NCBI RefSeq assembly: GCF_015277875.1
Contig: NZ_CP063814.1
Span: 2,356,001 to 2,420,000 of the forward strand
Length of the DNA: 64,000 nucleotides
Origin: Microbacterium luteum
GTDB taxonomy: Bacteria; Actinomycetota; Actinomycetes; Actinomycetales; Microbacteriaceae
Direction: 5' to 3'
The translations under genes and the position numbers were made by a program. Shown piece after piece: positions 7,737 through 18,777 of the stretch (its first letter is position 1; the number at the start of each line of letters is the position of its first letter). The notes below the pieces were generated by a model, which did not search any database, was not told the DNA's origin, and saw only the letters and a program-made list of their open reading frames with translations.

Positions 7737-8336
7737 TCAGCCGAGGGGGACGGGAGTGGTCGCGTCGACCTGCACGCGCGCGATCGTGCCGTACGGCACG
7801 ATCCGATACCCGGTGATCGCCGCAGCCCGCCGCGCGCTTCCCGCGTCGTGCAGCGCCAGATCGAGATGGTCGGCGCCCGCGCGATCGACGGTTCCGTGAA
7901 GCAGGCGACCGGCATGAAGGTGCACGCCGACGGCGACGCGTCGTCGCACCAGATCGCGCATCGCGAATCCGAACGTCATCTTCTCGGCCAGGGCGGAGCC
8001 CTGGGGAGCCGGGCGCGCCGATCGAAGGAGATCGGCGTGGAAAGCCGCCAGCTCCGTGATGGCTGCGAGCGGCACGAGCGCCGCACCGCCGCCGTCGCCC
8101 TCAAGCGCGGAGAACCAGTCGGCCCCCACGCCGGCGACGGTCGCGTGAAGACGCGCACCGTCGACGAGAGCGACCGTGACCGAGGCTCGGTCAGCGGCGA
8201 AGGAGAGCAGTCTCTCGCGCAGCGACACCCGCGACAGACGCAGCCTCTCGGCCTCGGTGTCCAGCGCGGCGCGCTCGGCCTCCCACTCGGAGGCGAGCTG
8301 ATCTTCGAGGTCGTCGAAGAAGCGATCCCAGCGCAC
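7737..8336 (-). CDS. conserved actinobacterial protein, unknown function
   Basis: 199 residues, soluble, no signal peptide. The N-terminus is helical and charged (about residues 1-45). Two similar beta-rich stretches follow, near residues 52-85 (VTVALVDGARLHATVAGVG) and 134-165 (VGVHLHAGRLLHGTVDRAG). They look like an internal duplication of a small barrel, comparable in outline to Sm-like folds. Function not recognised. It ends 8 bases from the helix-turn-helix gene and has a TAGCCT box 6 nt before its GTG start. Confidence 0.75.
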   Translation of the reverse strand: MRWDRFFDDLEDQLASEWEAERAALDTEAERLRLSRVSLRERLLSFAADRASVTVALVDGARLHATVAGVGADWFSALEGDGGGAALVPLAAITELAAFHADLLRSARPAPQGSALAEKMTFGFAMRDLVRRRVAVGVHLHAGRLLHGTVDRAGADHLDLALHDAGSARRAAAITGYRIVPYGTIARVQVDATTPVPLG

Positions 8337-8342
8337 GAGACG

Positions 8343-8348
8343 AGGCTA
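8343..8348 (-). promoter_or_regulatory. -10 element of the gene at 7737-8336, leaderless spacing
   Basis: TAGCCT on the minus strand ends 6 nt before the GTG at 8336. No Shine-Dalgarno sequence is seen in the spacer (CGTCTC), which favours leaderless translation. Confidence 0.5.
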
Positions 8349-8375
8349 GCCGCGACATGAGGGTTCGATGAGAAG

Positions 8376-8384
8376 TTATCCACA
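8376..8384 (+). promoter_or_regulatory. perfect DnaA box (second copy)
   Basis: TTATCCACA, identical to and in the same orientation as the box at 7386-7394. It lies between two divergent genes, 79 bases before the start of the Rv3235-family gene. Confidence 0.6.
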
Positions 8385-8463
8385 GGGGCCTCTCGGGCGG
8401 TTCCTGAACATCCGCTGTGTGCTCTACTTCTGGCAGATCGACCGACAGGAGAGCAGGGGGGCC

Positions 8464-8904
8464 ATGGTTCAGAACTCTTCAGGCGCAGCCCGCGCCGCAT
8501 CCGGACCGTGGAGCACCACGGCGGTCTCGGAGTACTTCGCACCGCAGCCGACGTCGACGAGCGACCTTCCCGAGCCCACGCAGCTGCTGCGCAATCTCAG
8601 CGTCGGGGTGCTCGAGGTGATGTCGGGCGTGCGCGAGATCGAGCAGCTCGCACGATGGATGACCGAAGACGTCTTCCGCGTGCTCCTCACCCGCGCCAAC
8701 CTCGCCACGCGTGCCCGCAGCGCCCGCGGCGTTCCCGCGTCGCGGCCGGTGCACACCGTGCTGTCGGTGCGCCACACCTCCCCCGCCGACGGCGCGGTCG
8801 AAGCGGTCGTCGTGGTCCGCGGTCCCGCGCGCACCCGCGCCATCGCCATCCGCCTCGAAGGCATGGACGGGCGCTGGCGCGCGACGTCGCTCGCGCTCCT
8901 CTGA
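8464..8904 (+). CDS. Rv3235-family protein
   Basis: 146 residues. The C-terminal part (about 75-146) is the Rv3235 family domain, a small alpha-beta unit with 'EAVVVVRGPARTRAIAIRLEG' ending in a conserved 'RWRATSLALL'. The N-terminal 40 residues are low-complexity. Members are found near secA in actinobacteria and are proposed to assist SecA-linked functions, without biochemical proof that I know of. The ATG at 8464 follows a GGAGAGCAGGGGG stretch; an upstream in-frame ATG at 8368 would extend through the intergenic DNA and is unlikely. It ends 4 bases from the aminotransferase gene, which faces it. Confidence 0.85.
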   Translation: MVQNSSGAARAASGPWSTTAVSEYFAPQPTSTSDLPEPTQLLRNLSVGVLEVMSGVREIEQLARWMTEDVFRVLLTRANLATRARSARGVPASRPVHTVLSVRHTSPADGAVEAVVVVRGPARTRAIAIRLEGMDGRWRATSLALL

Positions 8905-8908
8905 GGCG

Positions 8909-10135
8909 CTACTGCTTGTAGGAGGCCAGGAAGTTCCCCAGGCGCTCGATCGCCTCCGTGAGCACACGAGCCTCGGGGAGCGTGACGATCCGCAGGTGGT
9001 CGGGGGTCGGCCAGTTGAACCCGGTGCCCTGCACCAGCAGCACGTGCTCGGCGACGAGGAAGTCGTACACGAGCTTGAGATCGTCGTGGATCTCGTACAC
9101 CTCCGGGTCCAGCCGCGGGAACGCGTAGAGCGCGCCCGACGGTTTCACACACGTCACGCCCGGGATCGATTCGAGCGTCTTCCACGCCGCATCCCGCTGC
9201 TCGTGAAGGCGCCCGGAGGAGGCGATGAGGGCATCGATCGACTGCACGCCCGACAGGGCGGCCTGCACCGCGTGCTGCGCCGGCACGTTGGGGCACAGGC
9301 GGGTCGAGGCCAGCAGCGTGATCCCCTCGAGGAACCCGCCGGCGTGGGTCTTCGGGCCGGTCACGAGCAGCCAGCCCGAGCGGTAGCCGGCGACGCGATA
9401 CGTCTTGGACAGTCCGTTGAAGGTCAGGCACAGGAGATCGGGGGCGACCGACGCCATCGGGATGTGCTGGGCGTCGTCGAACAGGATGCGGTCGTAGATC
9501 TCGTCGGCGAGCAGCAGCAGGGAGTTCTCCCGGGCGATCTCGGCGATCCCGTCCAGCACCTCCCTGCTGTAGACCGCACCGGTGGGGTTGTTCGGGTTGA
9601 TGACCACGATCGCCTTGGTGCGATCGGTGACCTTCGAGCGGATGTCCTCGAGATCCGGCTGCCAGCCGTTCTGCTCATCGCACACGTAGTGGACCGGGTT
9701 CCCCCCGCCGAGGCTCGTCATCGCCGTCCACAGCGGGTAGTCCGGCGCGGGGATCAGCACCTCGTCGCCCTCGTCGAGCAGGGCCTGCATCACCATCGTG
9801 ATGAGCTCCGAGACGCCGTTGCCGAGGTACACGTCATCGGGATCGAACGCCGGGAATCCGGGGATCTCCTCGTAGCGGTACATCACGGCTCGTCGCGCCG
9901 ACATGATCCCGCGACTGTCGCTGTAGCCGTGCGCGTGCGGGACGGCCTCGATCATGTCGCGGACGATCTGATACGGCGCGTCGAATCCGAAGACGGCGGG
10001 GTTGCCCGTGTTGAGCTTGAGGATCGTGTGACCCTCGGACTCGAGCCGGTCGGCCTCGACGAGCGCCTGTCCGCGGATCTCATACAGGACGTTCTTGAGC
10101 TTGCTCGACTGGTCGAGGGGGCGAAGCGGACTCAT
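8909..10135 (-). CDS. AlaT/AlaA-like PLP aminotransferase
   Basis: Fold-type I aminotransferase, 408 residues, probably making alanine from pyruvate and glutamate. NPNNPTG (180-186), DEIYD (211-215), SKTYRVAGYRSGW with the Schiff-base K244, and a conserved RIV arginine near the C-terminus (RIVTLPE) are all present. The N-terminus (LDQSSKLKNVLYEIRG) is typical of the AlaA/AlaT branch rather than AspC. Substrate is inferred from this similarity. The ATG at 10135 is preceded by TAGAGT at 6 nt. The gene lies downstream of secA on the same strand but has its own -10. Confidence 0.88.
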   Translation of the reverse strand: MSPLRPLDQSSKLKNVLYEIRGQALVEADRLESEGHTILKLNTGNPAVFGFDAPYQIVRDMIEAVPHAHGYSDSRGIMSARRAVMYRYEEIPGFPAFDPDDVYLGNGVSELITMVMQALLDEGDEVLIPAPDYPLWTAMTSLGGGNPVHYVCDEQNGWQPDLEDIRSKVTDRTKAIVVINPNNPTGAVYSREVLDGIAEIARENSLLLLADEIYDRILFDDAQHIPMASVAPDLLCLTFNGLSKTYRVAGYRSGWLLVTGPKTHAGGFLEGITLLASTRLCPNVPAQHAVQAALSGVQSIDALIASSGRLHEQRDAAWKTLESIPGVTCVKPSGALYAFPRLDPEVYEIHDDLKLVYDFLVAEHVLLVQGTGFNWPTPDHLRIVTLPEARVLTEAIERLGNFLASYKQ

Positions 10136-10141
10136 CGGATC

Positions 10142-10147
10142 ACTCTA
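10142..10147 (-). promoter_or_regulatory. -10 element of the aminotransferase gene, leaderless spacing
   Basis: TAGAGT on the minus strand, followed by 6 nt (GATCCG) and the ATG at 10135. Confidence 0.5.
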
Positions 10148-10215
10148 TCGCCGCGCTCGCGGCGCCACCGTCCGGGCCGTGAGGCCAATCGGATGCCGGT
10201 GGCACCGCCGGGCGA

Positions 10216-13020
<2,805 letters not shown>

Positions 13021-13131
13021 GGAATGTCTCCATCTCTCGGGCGGGCGACTCCCGCGCACGCCATCGGGCGCCCGGCGGGCATACCCGACCATGTTATCGG
13101 CCCGTGACCTTCGCGTGCGCTGGGTACTCCG

Positions 13132-13176
13132 ATACTCGACATGCATATGCTCGACATGTACATACTCGGTATCCAT
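13132..13176 (+). repeat. three 15-bp tandem units, probable PadR operator array
   Basis: Between the divergent secA and padR-like genes, three 10-mers repeat with an exact 15-bp period: TACTCGACAT (13133-13142), TGCTCGACAT (13148-13157) and TACTCGGTAT (13163-13172). The block is flanked by GATAC/GTATC arms (13131-13135, 13169-13173) and contains the palindromes GCATATGC and ATGTACAT. PadR regulators commonly bind ATGT/ACAT dyads in their own promoters, so autoregulation by the adjacent PadR protein is a reasonable inference. Confidence 0.6.
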
Positions 13177-13208
13177 CGAGCCGGTTCGCCCCGGAGGTGG
13201 GAGGACAC

Positions 13209-13925
13209 ATGTCCGTTCGTCAGAGCCTGCTCGCGATCCTCGATCAGGGCCCGTGCTACGGATATCAGCTGCGCACCGAGTTCGAGCGCCGCACCGGATC
13301 GACGTGGCCCCTGAACGTCGGCCAGATCTACAACACGCTGGACCGTCTCGAACGCGACGGCCTCGTGATCAAGGGCGACAGCGACGAGCACGGTCACGTC
13401 TACTGGTCGATCACGCGCGCCGGCTCGGCCGAGGTCGCCGCATGGCTCGGCTCCCCCGTCGATCGCGGACAGGGCACTCGGGACCAGCTGGCGATCAAGC
13501 TGGCCGTCGCGGCAACCCTCCCGGGGGTGGACGTCGGCGAGGTCATCCACGCGCAGCGACAAGCATCGCTCGCGCAGCTGCAGTCGCTCGAGCGCGCGAA
13601 GGAGTCCGCGGGCGACCCCGAGGGGCCGCAGGAGCTCGCCCGGTCGCTCGTGGTCGACTCGATGATCTTCGCCGCCGAAGCCGAGGTTCGGTGGCTCGAC
13701 CACACCGAGCAGCGCCTGGCACGGCATCCGGAGCACGCCATGTCCCTCGAGGTCTCGGCCGAGCGGCCCAAGCGGGGTCGCCCCGCGAAGATCCGCGACG
13801 CTTCCAGAGGAGAATCCGCGCCAGGAGGACCAAAACGCGCGGATGCATCCTCTGCAGACGGGATCTCCTCTTCGGCGGCCGAGCTCGGCGTGGTGGCGCC
13901 CACCCATCCGGGCCGCCTACCCTGA
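13209..13925 (+). CDS. PadR-family transcriptional regulator with AT-hook-like tail
   Basis: 238 residues from the ATG at 13209, preceded by GGGAGG. The winged helix is at about 1-80 ([33 protein letters not shown]), followed by a helical dimerisation region (about 95-175). Unusually, a basic and then low-complexity extension (about 180-238) carries KRGRPAK, which resembles an AT-hook. PadR proteins usually repress transporters or stress genes in response to phenolics or drugs; the ligand here is unknown. The DEAD-box helicase gene begins 3 bases after its stop codon. The repeat array upstream is its likely operator. Confidence 0.9.
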   Translation: MSVRQSLLAILDQGPCYGYQLRTEFERRTGSTWPLNVGQIYNTLDRLERDGLVIKGDSDEHGHVYWSITRAGSAEVAAWLGSPVDRGQGTRDQLAIKLAVAATLPGVDVGEVIHAQRQASLAQLQSLERAKESAGDPEGPQELARSLVVDSMIFAAEAEVRWLDHTEQRLARHPEHAMSLEVSAERPKRGRPAKIRDASRGESAPGGPKRADASSADGISSSAAELGVVAPTHPGRLP

Positions 13926-13928
13926 ACT

Positions 13929-15728
13929 GTGACCGAAACCGACGCTCCCGCCGCATCCGATGCCGCCGCCGAGACCGCCGCGCCGACCTTCTCCGACCTC
14001 GGCCTGAGCGATCCGGTGCTGAAGGCCCTCCGCGAGATCGGGTACGAGACGCCGTCGGCGATCCAGGCCGCGACCATCCCGACCCTGCTGTCCGGCCGCG
14101 ACGTGGTCGGCATGGCGCAGACCGGAACCGGCAAGACCGCGGCGTTCGCCCTGCCGATCGTCGACCGCCTCGACCCCGCGCAGAAGAACCCGCAGGCGCT
14201 CGTGCTCGCACCGACCCGCGAGCTCGCGCTGCAGGTGTGCGAGGCGTTCGAGAAGTACGCCGGTCACCTCAAGGGCGTTCACGTGCTCCCGGTCTACGGC
14301 GGCCAGGGATACGGCGTGCAGCTGTCGGCGCTCCGGCGTGGCGTGCACATCGTCGTCGGAACGCCCGGCCGCATCATCGACCACCTCGAGAAGGGCACGC
14401 TCGACCTCTCGGAGCTGAGCTACCTCGTGCTCGACGAAGCCGACGAGATGCTCAAGATGGGCTTCGCCGAGGACGTCGAGACGATCCTCGCCGAGACGCC
14501 CGACACCAAGCAGGTCGCCCTCTTCTCGGCGACCATGCCCGCGGCGATCCGCCGCATGTCGAAGCAGTACCTGCACGATCCGGAAGAGATCACGGTCAAG
14601 ACGAAGACCACGACCTCGGCCACGATCTCCCAGCGCTACCTGATCACGGCCTGGCAGCGGAAGATGGATGCGCTCACCCGCATCCTCGAGGTCGAGAACT
14701 TCGACGGCATGATCGTCTTCGGACGTACCCGCAGCATCACGGAGGAGATCGCCGAGAAGCTCCGCGCCCGCGGCTACTCCGCCGCCGCGATCAACGGCGA
14801 CATCGCGCAGGCGCAGCGCGAGAAGACGGTCAATCAGCTGAAGTCGGGCAAGCTCGACATCCTCGTCGCGACCGATGTGGCCGCGCGCGGCCTCGACGTC
14901 GAGCGCATCTCGCACGTGGTCAACTACGACATCCCGACCGACACCGAGTCCTACGTCCACCGCATCGGCCGGACCGGGCGCGCGGGACGCACCGGCGACG
15001 CGATCTCGTTCGTCACGCCCAAGGAGCGCTGGCTCGTCCGCGCGATCGAGAAGGCGACCCGCCAGGAGCTCACCGAGATGAGCCTGCCGAGCGTCGACGA
15101 GGTCAATGAGACGCGCCTGTCGCGCTTCGACGACCGCATCACCGCGGCGCTCGCGGAGAGCGAGCGCGTGGACCGGTTCCGCGACATCGTCGCTCACTAC
15201 GTGCGCCACCACGACGTGCCCGAGGTGGACGTCGCTGCGGCCCTCGCGATCGTCGCCCAGGGCGAGACACCGCTGCTGCTGGACCCCGACGTCGAGCCGG
15301 CGCGTCCGCCCCGTGACCGCGACGACCGACGCGACCGCAGCGACCGGCGCGAGAGCGACCGTAGCGACCGCGGCGACCGCCCGGAGCGGCGCGCGGGTCA
15401 GTATGCGATGTACCGCATCGAGGTGGGCAAGCGGCACCGGGTCGAGCCGCGCCAGATCGTCGGCGCGCTGGCGAACGAGGGTGGACTGCGACGCGACGAC
15501 TTCGGACGCATCCAGATCCGTCCCGACTTCTCGCTGGTCGAGCTGCCCGCCGACATGTCGCGCGACACGCTCGACCGGCTGTCCGACACCCGCATCTCGG
15601 GGCGACTCATCGAGATCCGGCCGGACACCGGTGGCCCGGCGCGACGCCGCAGCGGTGGCGACGAGCGGCGCCCTCCCCGCGAGCGCGACGCGCGCGGCGA
15701 CCGCAAGCCGCGTCGTCGCGACGGCTGA
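13929..15728 (+). CDS. DEAD-box RNA helicase, DeaD/CsdA type
   Basis: 599 residues. Helicase motifs appear in order: Q motif (YETPSAIQ), I (AQTGTGKT), Ia (PTRELA), DEAD (about residues 167-170), SAT, and motif VI (HRIGRTGRAGR). An Arg/Asp-rich linker (about 455-490) leads to a DbpA-type RNA-binding domain (about 493-565) and a basic tail. Such enzymes unwind RNA in ribosome assembly, mRNA decay and cold adaptation. The GTG start at 13929 has no good ribosome binding site, but TACCCT (13918-13923) lies 5 nt before it. The helicase may therefore have its own near-leaderless promoter inside the end of the PadR gene. Confidence 0.94.
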   Translation: MTETDAPAASDAAAETAAPTFSDLGLSDPVLKALREIGYETPSAIQAATIPTLLSGRDVVGMAQTGTGKTAAFALPIVDRLDPAQKNPQALVLAPTRELALQVCEAFEKYAGHLKGVHVLPVYGGQGYGVQLSALRRGVHIVVGTPGRIIDHLEKGTLDLSELSYLVLDEADEMLKMGFAEDVETILAETPDTKQVALFSATMPAAIRRMSKQYLHDPEEITVKTKTTTSATISQRYLITAWQRKMDALTRILEVENFDGMIVFGRTRSITEEIAEKLRARGYSAAAINGDIAQAQREKTVNQLKSGKLDILVATDVAARGLDVERISHVVNYDIPTDTESYVHRIGRTGRAGRTGDAISFVTPKERWLVRAIEKATRQELTEMSLPSVDEVNETRLSRFDDRITAALAESERVDRFRDIVAHYVRHHDVPEVDVAAALAIVAQGETPLLLDPDVEPARPPRDRDDRRDRSDRRESDRSDRGDRPERRAGQYAMYRIEVGKRHRVEPRQIVGALANEGGLRRDDFGRIQIRPDFSLVELPADMSRDTLDRLSDTRISGRLIEIRPDTGGPARRRSGGDERRPPRERDARGDRKPRRRDG

Positions 15729-15809
15729 CCGGGTCTCGACCGCGGCTCGGCGCCGGCGCGACGACGAGCGCTCTCAGCGAACCCGCATCGAGGGCATCCG
15801 TCGCGCTCG

Positions 15810-15815
15810 TAGGAT
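15810..15815 (+). promoter_or_regulatory. -10 element of the coiled-coil gene, leaderless spacing
   Basis: TAGGAT, 6 nt (CGAGTC) before the ATG at 15822, with no Shine-Dalgarno sequence in between. Confidence 0.55.
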
Positions 15816-15821
15816 CGAGTC

Positions 15822-17174
15822 ATGGCCGGATTCTGGGGCAGACGCAAGCGCGAACGCGAAGAACTTCACGCCCAGGACGTCGACCTCGCGCGCGATGCGC
15901 AGCGGGCTCTGGTCGAGGTGGACGAGCGCATCCGCGTCACCACCGACGAGCTCGCCTTCGCCGTGGCGGAGCTGGGCGAAGGACCCACCGGTGATCTGCG
16001 AGACGCCCTCGACGCGGTGCGCACGCACCTCGCCGAAGCCTTCCACCTGCACCAGCTGAACCACGACGAGATCCCGGACACTCCGGAGGAGCTGCGCACG
16101 CGCAATGCGCGCATCGTGCAGCTGTGCGCGTGGGCCGACGAGCTGCTGGATGACCGCACCGACGCCCTCGCCGAACCGATCGAGCGCGCGCGGCGCGCCC
16201 CGGAGATCATCGCCGGCGTGCGACGGGATGCGGAGCGCCTGCGCACCCGGATCCCCCACGCCCGAGAGACGGTTTCGCGCCTCGCGGAGCGCTACAGCGC
16301 CGCCGCGCTCGGCCAGGTCGCCGACAACGCGGCCGAGGCCGATCAGCTGCTGCGCTTCGCCGAGCACAGCGCCGACGTCGCCGAGCGCCGGCGCGATGCG
16401 GGACAGCGCGAACAGGCCAATCTCGCCCTCGAGACGGCGACCGAGGCGGCCCGTCGGGCGGCGACGCTCGTCGATGCCGTCGAGACCTTCGAGATCGAGG
16501 CGCTGCGGGCCGAGTCGACGCTCGCCGCGATCGTGGAGGACTCCCGCGGCGACCTGGTCGCCGCGCGGTCCGCACCCCAGGTGCCGACGGTCGCCGAGGC
16601 GATGACCGCCCTGCAGTCCGCGCTGGCAGCCCTCCCCTCACCCGGCGCCAAGACCGACCCCTTCGGCGACCTGTCCCGGCTGCGTGAGGCGAACACCGGC
16701 CTCGACGCGGCCATCGCCGCCGCTGAGGAGCGGGCACGGCGCGTCATCCCCGACCTCGCCCACGTGCGTCACGCCATCGACGACGCGGACCGGCAGCTGC
16801 ACGTGGCCCGCGACGTGATCGCGGGTCACCGCGGATGGATCGGAGCCGACGCACGAACCCGCCTCGCCGAGGCCGACCGGGTGCGGCAGGACCTGGACCG
16901 CCTCGTCGGCGGATCGGCCGCGACCGCGAGCGACATCGCGGAGGACGATCGCGAGCAGGCAATGGTCCTGTCCCGCCGCGCAGCGACCCTCGCCGGCGAA
17001 TCGCTCCAGCTCGCCCAGCGCGACATCGACTCCTCCCGCCCGCCGGGCGGACCCGATCAGTGGAACGGCGGCTGGGGCGGACCTCAGCGGGGCGGCCGCG
17101 GTGGCGGCGATCTCATGGGCGGCATCCTCGGCGGCCTCGTCATCGGCGGCCTGCTCGACGGCATGTTCGACTGA
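15822..17174 (+). CDS. long coiled-coil protein with glycine-rich tail
   Basis: 450 residues. A basic start (GRRKREREE) is followed by about 380 residues of charged, alanine-rich helix with heptad-like spacing. The end is glycine-rich and closes with a short hydrophobic segment (GGILGGLVIGGLLDGMF, about 432-448). This coiled coil plus glycine-rich tail recalls the C-terminal half of actinobacterial TPM-domain proteins, but no signal peptide or TPM domain is present. It could be an envelope-associated scaffold; function is not established. The strong hairpin at 17199-17228 ends the gene. Confidence 0.75.
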   Translation: MAGFWGRRKREREELHAQDVDLARDAQRALVEVDERIRVTTDELAFAVAELGEGPTGDLRDALDAVRTHLAEAFHLHQLNHDEIPDTPEELRTRNARIVQLCAWADELLDDRTDALAEPIERARRAPEIIAGVRRDAERLRTRIPHARETVSRLAERYSAAALGQVADNAAEADQLLRFAEHSADVAERRRDAGQREQANLALETATEAARRAATLVDAVETFEIEALRAESTLAAIVEDSRGDLVAARSAPQVPTVAEAMTALQSALAALPSPGAKTDPFGDLSRLREANTGLDAAIAAAEERARRVIPDLAHVRHAIDDADRQLHVARDVIAGHRGWIGADARTRLAEADRVRQDLDRLVGGSAATASDIAEDDREQAMVLSRRAATLAGESLQLAQRDIDSSRPPGGPDQWNGGWGGPQRGGRGGGDLMGGILGGLVIGGLLDGMFD

Positions 17175-17198
17175 TCCTCAGCGCTCCATCACAAACGC

Positions 17199-17228
17199 AA
17201 ACCCCCGGGTCGCAGGGCCCGGGGGTTT
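17199..17228. terminator. bidirectional intrinsic terminator
   Basis: Perfect 11-bp inverted repeat AAACCCCCGGG / CCCGGGGGTTT with an 8-nt loop (17210-17217). The A and T runs at the stem ends allow termination in both directions. It lies between the convergent coiled-coil gene and hpf. Confidence 0.85.
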
Positions 17229-17244
17229 CCGTTCGTGCGCTCGG

Positions 17245-17907
17245 TCAGGACGCGACCGCCACGGGTGCTGCCTGCGTCGTCAGCGAGATGACACCGTAGT
17301 CCCAGCCCTTGCGGCGGTAGACCACGCTCGGGTGGTCCGTGCGCGCGTCGATGAACAGGAAGAAGTCGTGCCCGACGAGCTCCATGCGGTCGACCGCGTC
17401 TTCGACGGTCATCCACTCCGGCTCGAACTCCTTGGTGCGGATGACGACGGGGCTGTAGTCCTCCTCGTCGGTCGCGGCGCCGCCCACGGTCGGGATCTCA
17501 CCGGTCGAGACGGCGTGGATGGCCTCCGCCGACGCCGGCTGCAGGTCGATGCCCTGCAGTGCGCCGCTTTCCTTGGCGAACTTCGCACCGCGTGGGTGGT
17601 TGCGCTGGTCGACCCGCTTGTCCTTGGCGCGACGCAGCTGCTCGCACAGCTTGTCGACCGCGAGATCCAGAGCCGCGAACTTGTCGCCGTCGGTCGCCTC
17701 GGCCCGCACGATCGGTCCCTTGCCGGTGACCGTGAGCTCGACCGTGTCGTCTTCCATCCGACCGTTGTGATACGCCCGGTGGGTGACCTTCACGTCGACG
17801 CGCTGCGCGCGTGTGGCGAGGTGCTCGATGCGGGTGGTCTTCTCTTCGACGATCGAGCGGAAGCGATCCGTCACGTTCACTCCCACGCCGACGATGCTGG
17901 TTTCCAT
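17245..17907 (-). CDS. hpf: ribosome hibernation-promoting factor, long form
   Basis: Binds the 30S decoding region and pairs ribosomes into inactive 100S dimers in stationary phase. 220 residues: an N-terminal S30AE domain (about 1-100), a variable linker and the C-terminal dimerisation domain (about 165-212, with EPEWMTVEDAVDRMELVGH and VVYRRKGWDYGVI). This is the long HPF of actinobacteria. The ATG at 17907 follows GGAGGTCAGGG. The order secA-hpf-comF-lpqB-mtrBA is that of M. tuberculosis, although here a PadR/helicase/coiled-coil block sits between secA and hpf. Confidence 0.95.
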   Translation of the reverse strand: METSIVGVGVNVTDRFRSIVEEKTTRIEHLATRAQRVDVKVTHRAYHNGRMEDDTVELTVTGKGPIVRAEATDGDKFAALDLAVDKLCEQLRRAKDKRVDQRNHPRGAKFAKESGALQGIDLQPASAEAIHAVSTGEIPTVGGAATDEEDYSPVVIRTKEFEPEWMTVEDAVDRMELVGHDFFLFIDARTDHPSVVYRRKGWDYGVISLTTQAAPVAVAS

Positions 17908-17996
17908 CCCTGACCTCCTTGTTCCGGTCCGCCCGGTTCAAGGGCGGACCATCAGTCGCCTTGGTCCCCCCACCGTAGACCCCGGCGCGGGAAGTG

Positions 17997-18686
17997 TCAC
18001 GCAGGAATTCCGGATGCGTCCGATTCGGATCCGCTGTGCGTCGTGCGGCGAGGCGTGGCCGCCACCGTGACCGCGCCGCGGACGGTCGCGCCGGCGACCC
18101 GCAGGGCCGTGATCGCCTCATCCAGCGTCGCGCCGGTGGTCACGACATCGTCGACGACGATCACGTCGCGGCCCGCGACGCGGTTCGCGTGGAAGGCACC
18201 GGAGACGTTGGCGGCGCGCGCGGCGACGTCGAGCCGGCGCTGATCGGCGGTCATCCGGGTGAGGCGGAGCGAACGCGACACCGGCAGCGACGCACGGCCC
18301 ATGATGAGCTCGACGGGCCGGAAGCCCCTGCGGCGGAACGCGGCCCGAGACGACGGCACCGGCACGAACAGCGTGTCGGCGGGCGAATGCGCACGCACCC
18401 GCTCGATCGCACCGGTGGCGGCTGTCGCGAGCGGCCGGGCGAGCGCGGTGCGTCCGTCCTCCTTCAGGGTGCGGATGACGCGCGCGGCCACCCCCTCGAA
18501 CAGCAGAGCGCTCCACACGGGCACGTCGGCGATCCGACGCGACACCGGGTCGCCCGTCAGCTCCTCACGACAGCCCGTGCAGAGGGAGACGTCCCACGCC
18601 CCGCACCCTGCGCAGGCGACCGGGAACACCAGCGCGAGCACATCGCCGAGTGCTTCGCGGAACATCTCGATCGGCACCGTGGACAC
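17997..18686 (-). CDS. comF: ComF-family phosphoribosyltransferase-like protein
   Basis: 229 residues from a GTG at 18686 (ATG 18665 is the main alternative; neither has a strong ribosome binding site). Two N-terminal CxxC pairs (C25/C28 and C36/C39) form a zinc ribbon. The type I phosphoribosyltransferase PRPP loop (VIVVDDVVTTGAT) lies near residue 195, before a threonine/serine-rich end. ComF proteins aid DNA uptake in competent bacteria; in actinobacteria the role is unproven and the gene is kept beside lpqB. It follows lpqB by 91 bases on the same strand. Confidence 0.88.
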   Translation of the reverse strand: MSTVPIEMFREALGDVLALVFPVACAGCGAWDVSLCTGCREELTGDPVSRRIADVPVWSALLFEGVAARVIRTLKEDGRTALARPLATAATGAIERVRAHSPADTLFVPVPSSRAAFRRRGFRPVELIMGRASLPVSRSLRLTRMTADQRRLDVAARAANVSGAFHANRVAGRDVIVVDDVVTTGATLDEAITALRVAGATVRGAVTVAATPRRTTHSGSESDASGIPA

Positions 18687-18777
18687 CCGGTCATCGTGCC
18701 GCGCCTGCGTGGGGCCTGCCGCCCTCCCCGCCGGCCTGTGGACGCCGCTGCCGCGTGCGCCGGCCGGGGAGGAGAGG

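Noticed and set aside
7386..8384. DnaA boxes as a chromosomal replication origin
   Set aside because: Only two boxes, nearly 1 kb apart, no A/T-rich unwinding region, and no dnaA, dnaN or rpmH.
15300..15390. Arg/Asp repeat DNA in the helicase gene
   Set aside because: Normal disordered linker between helicase core and RNA-binding domain in DeaD-type proteins.
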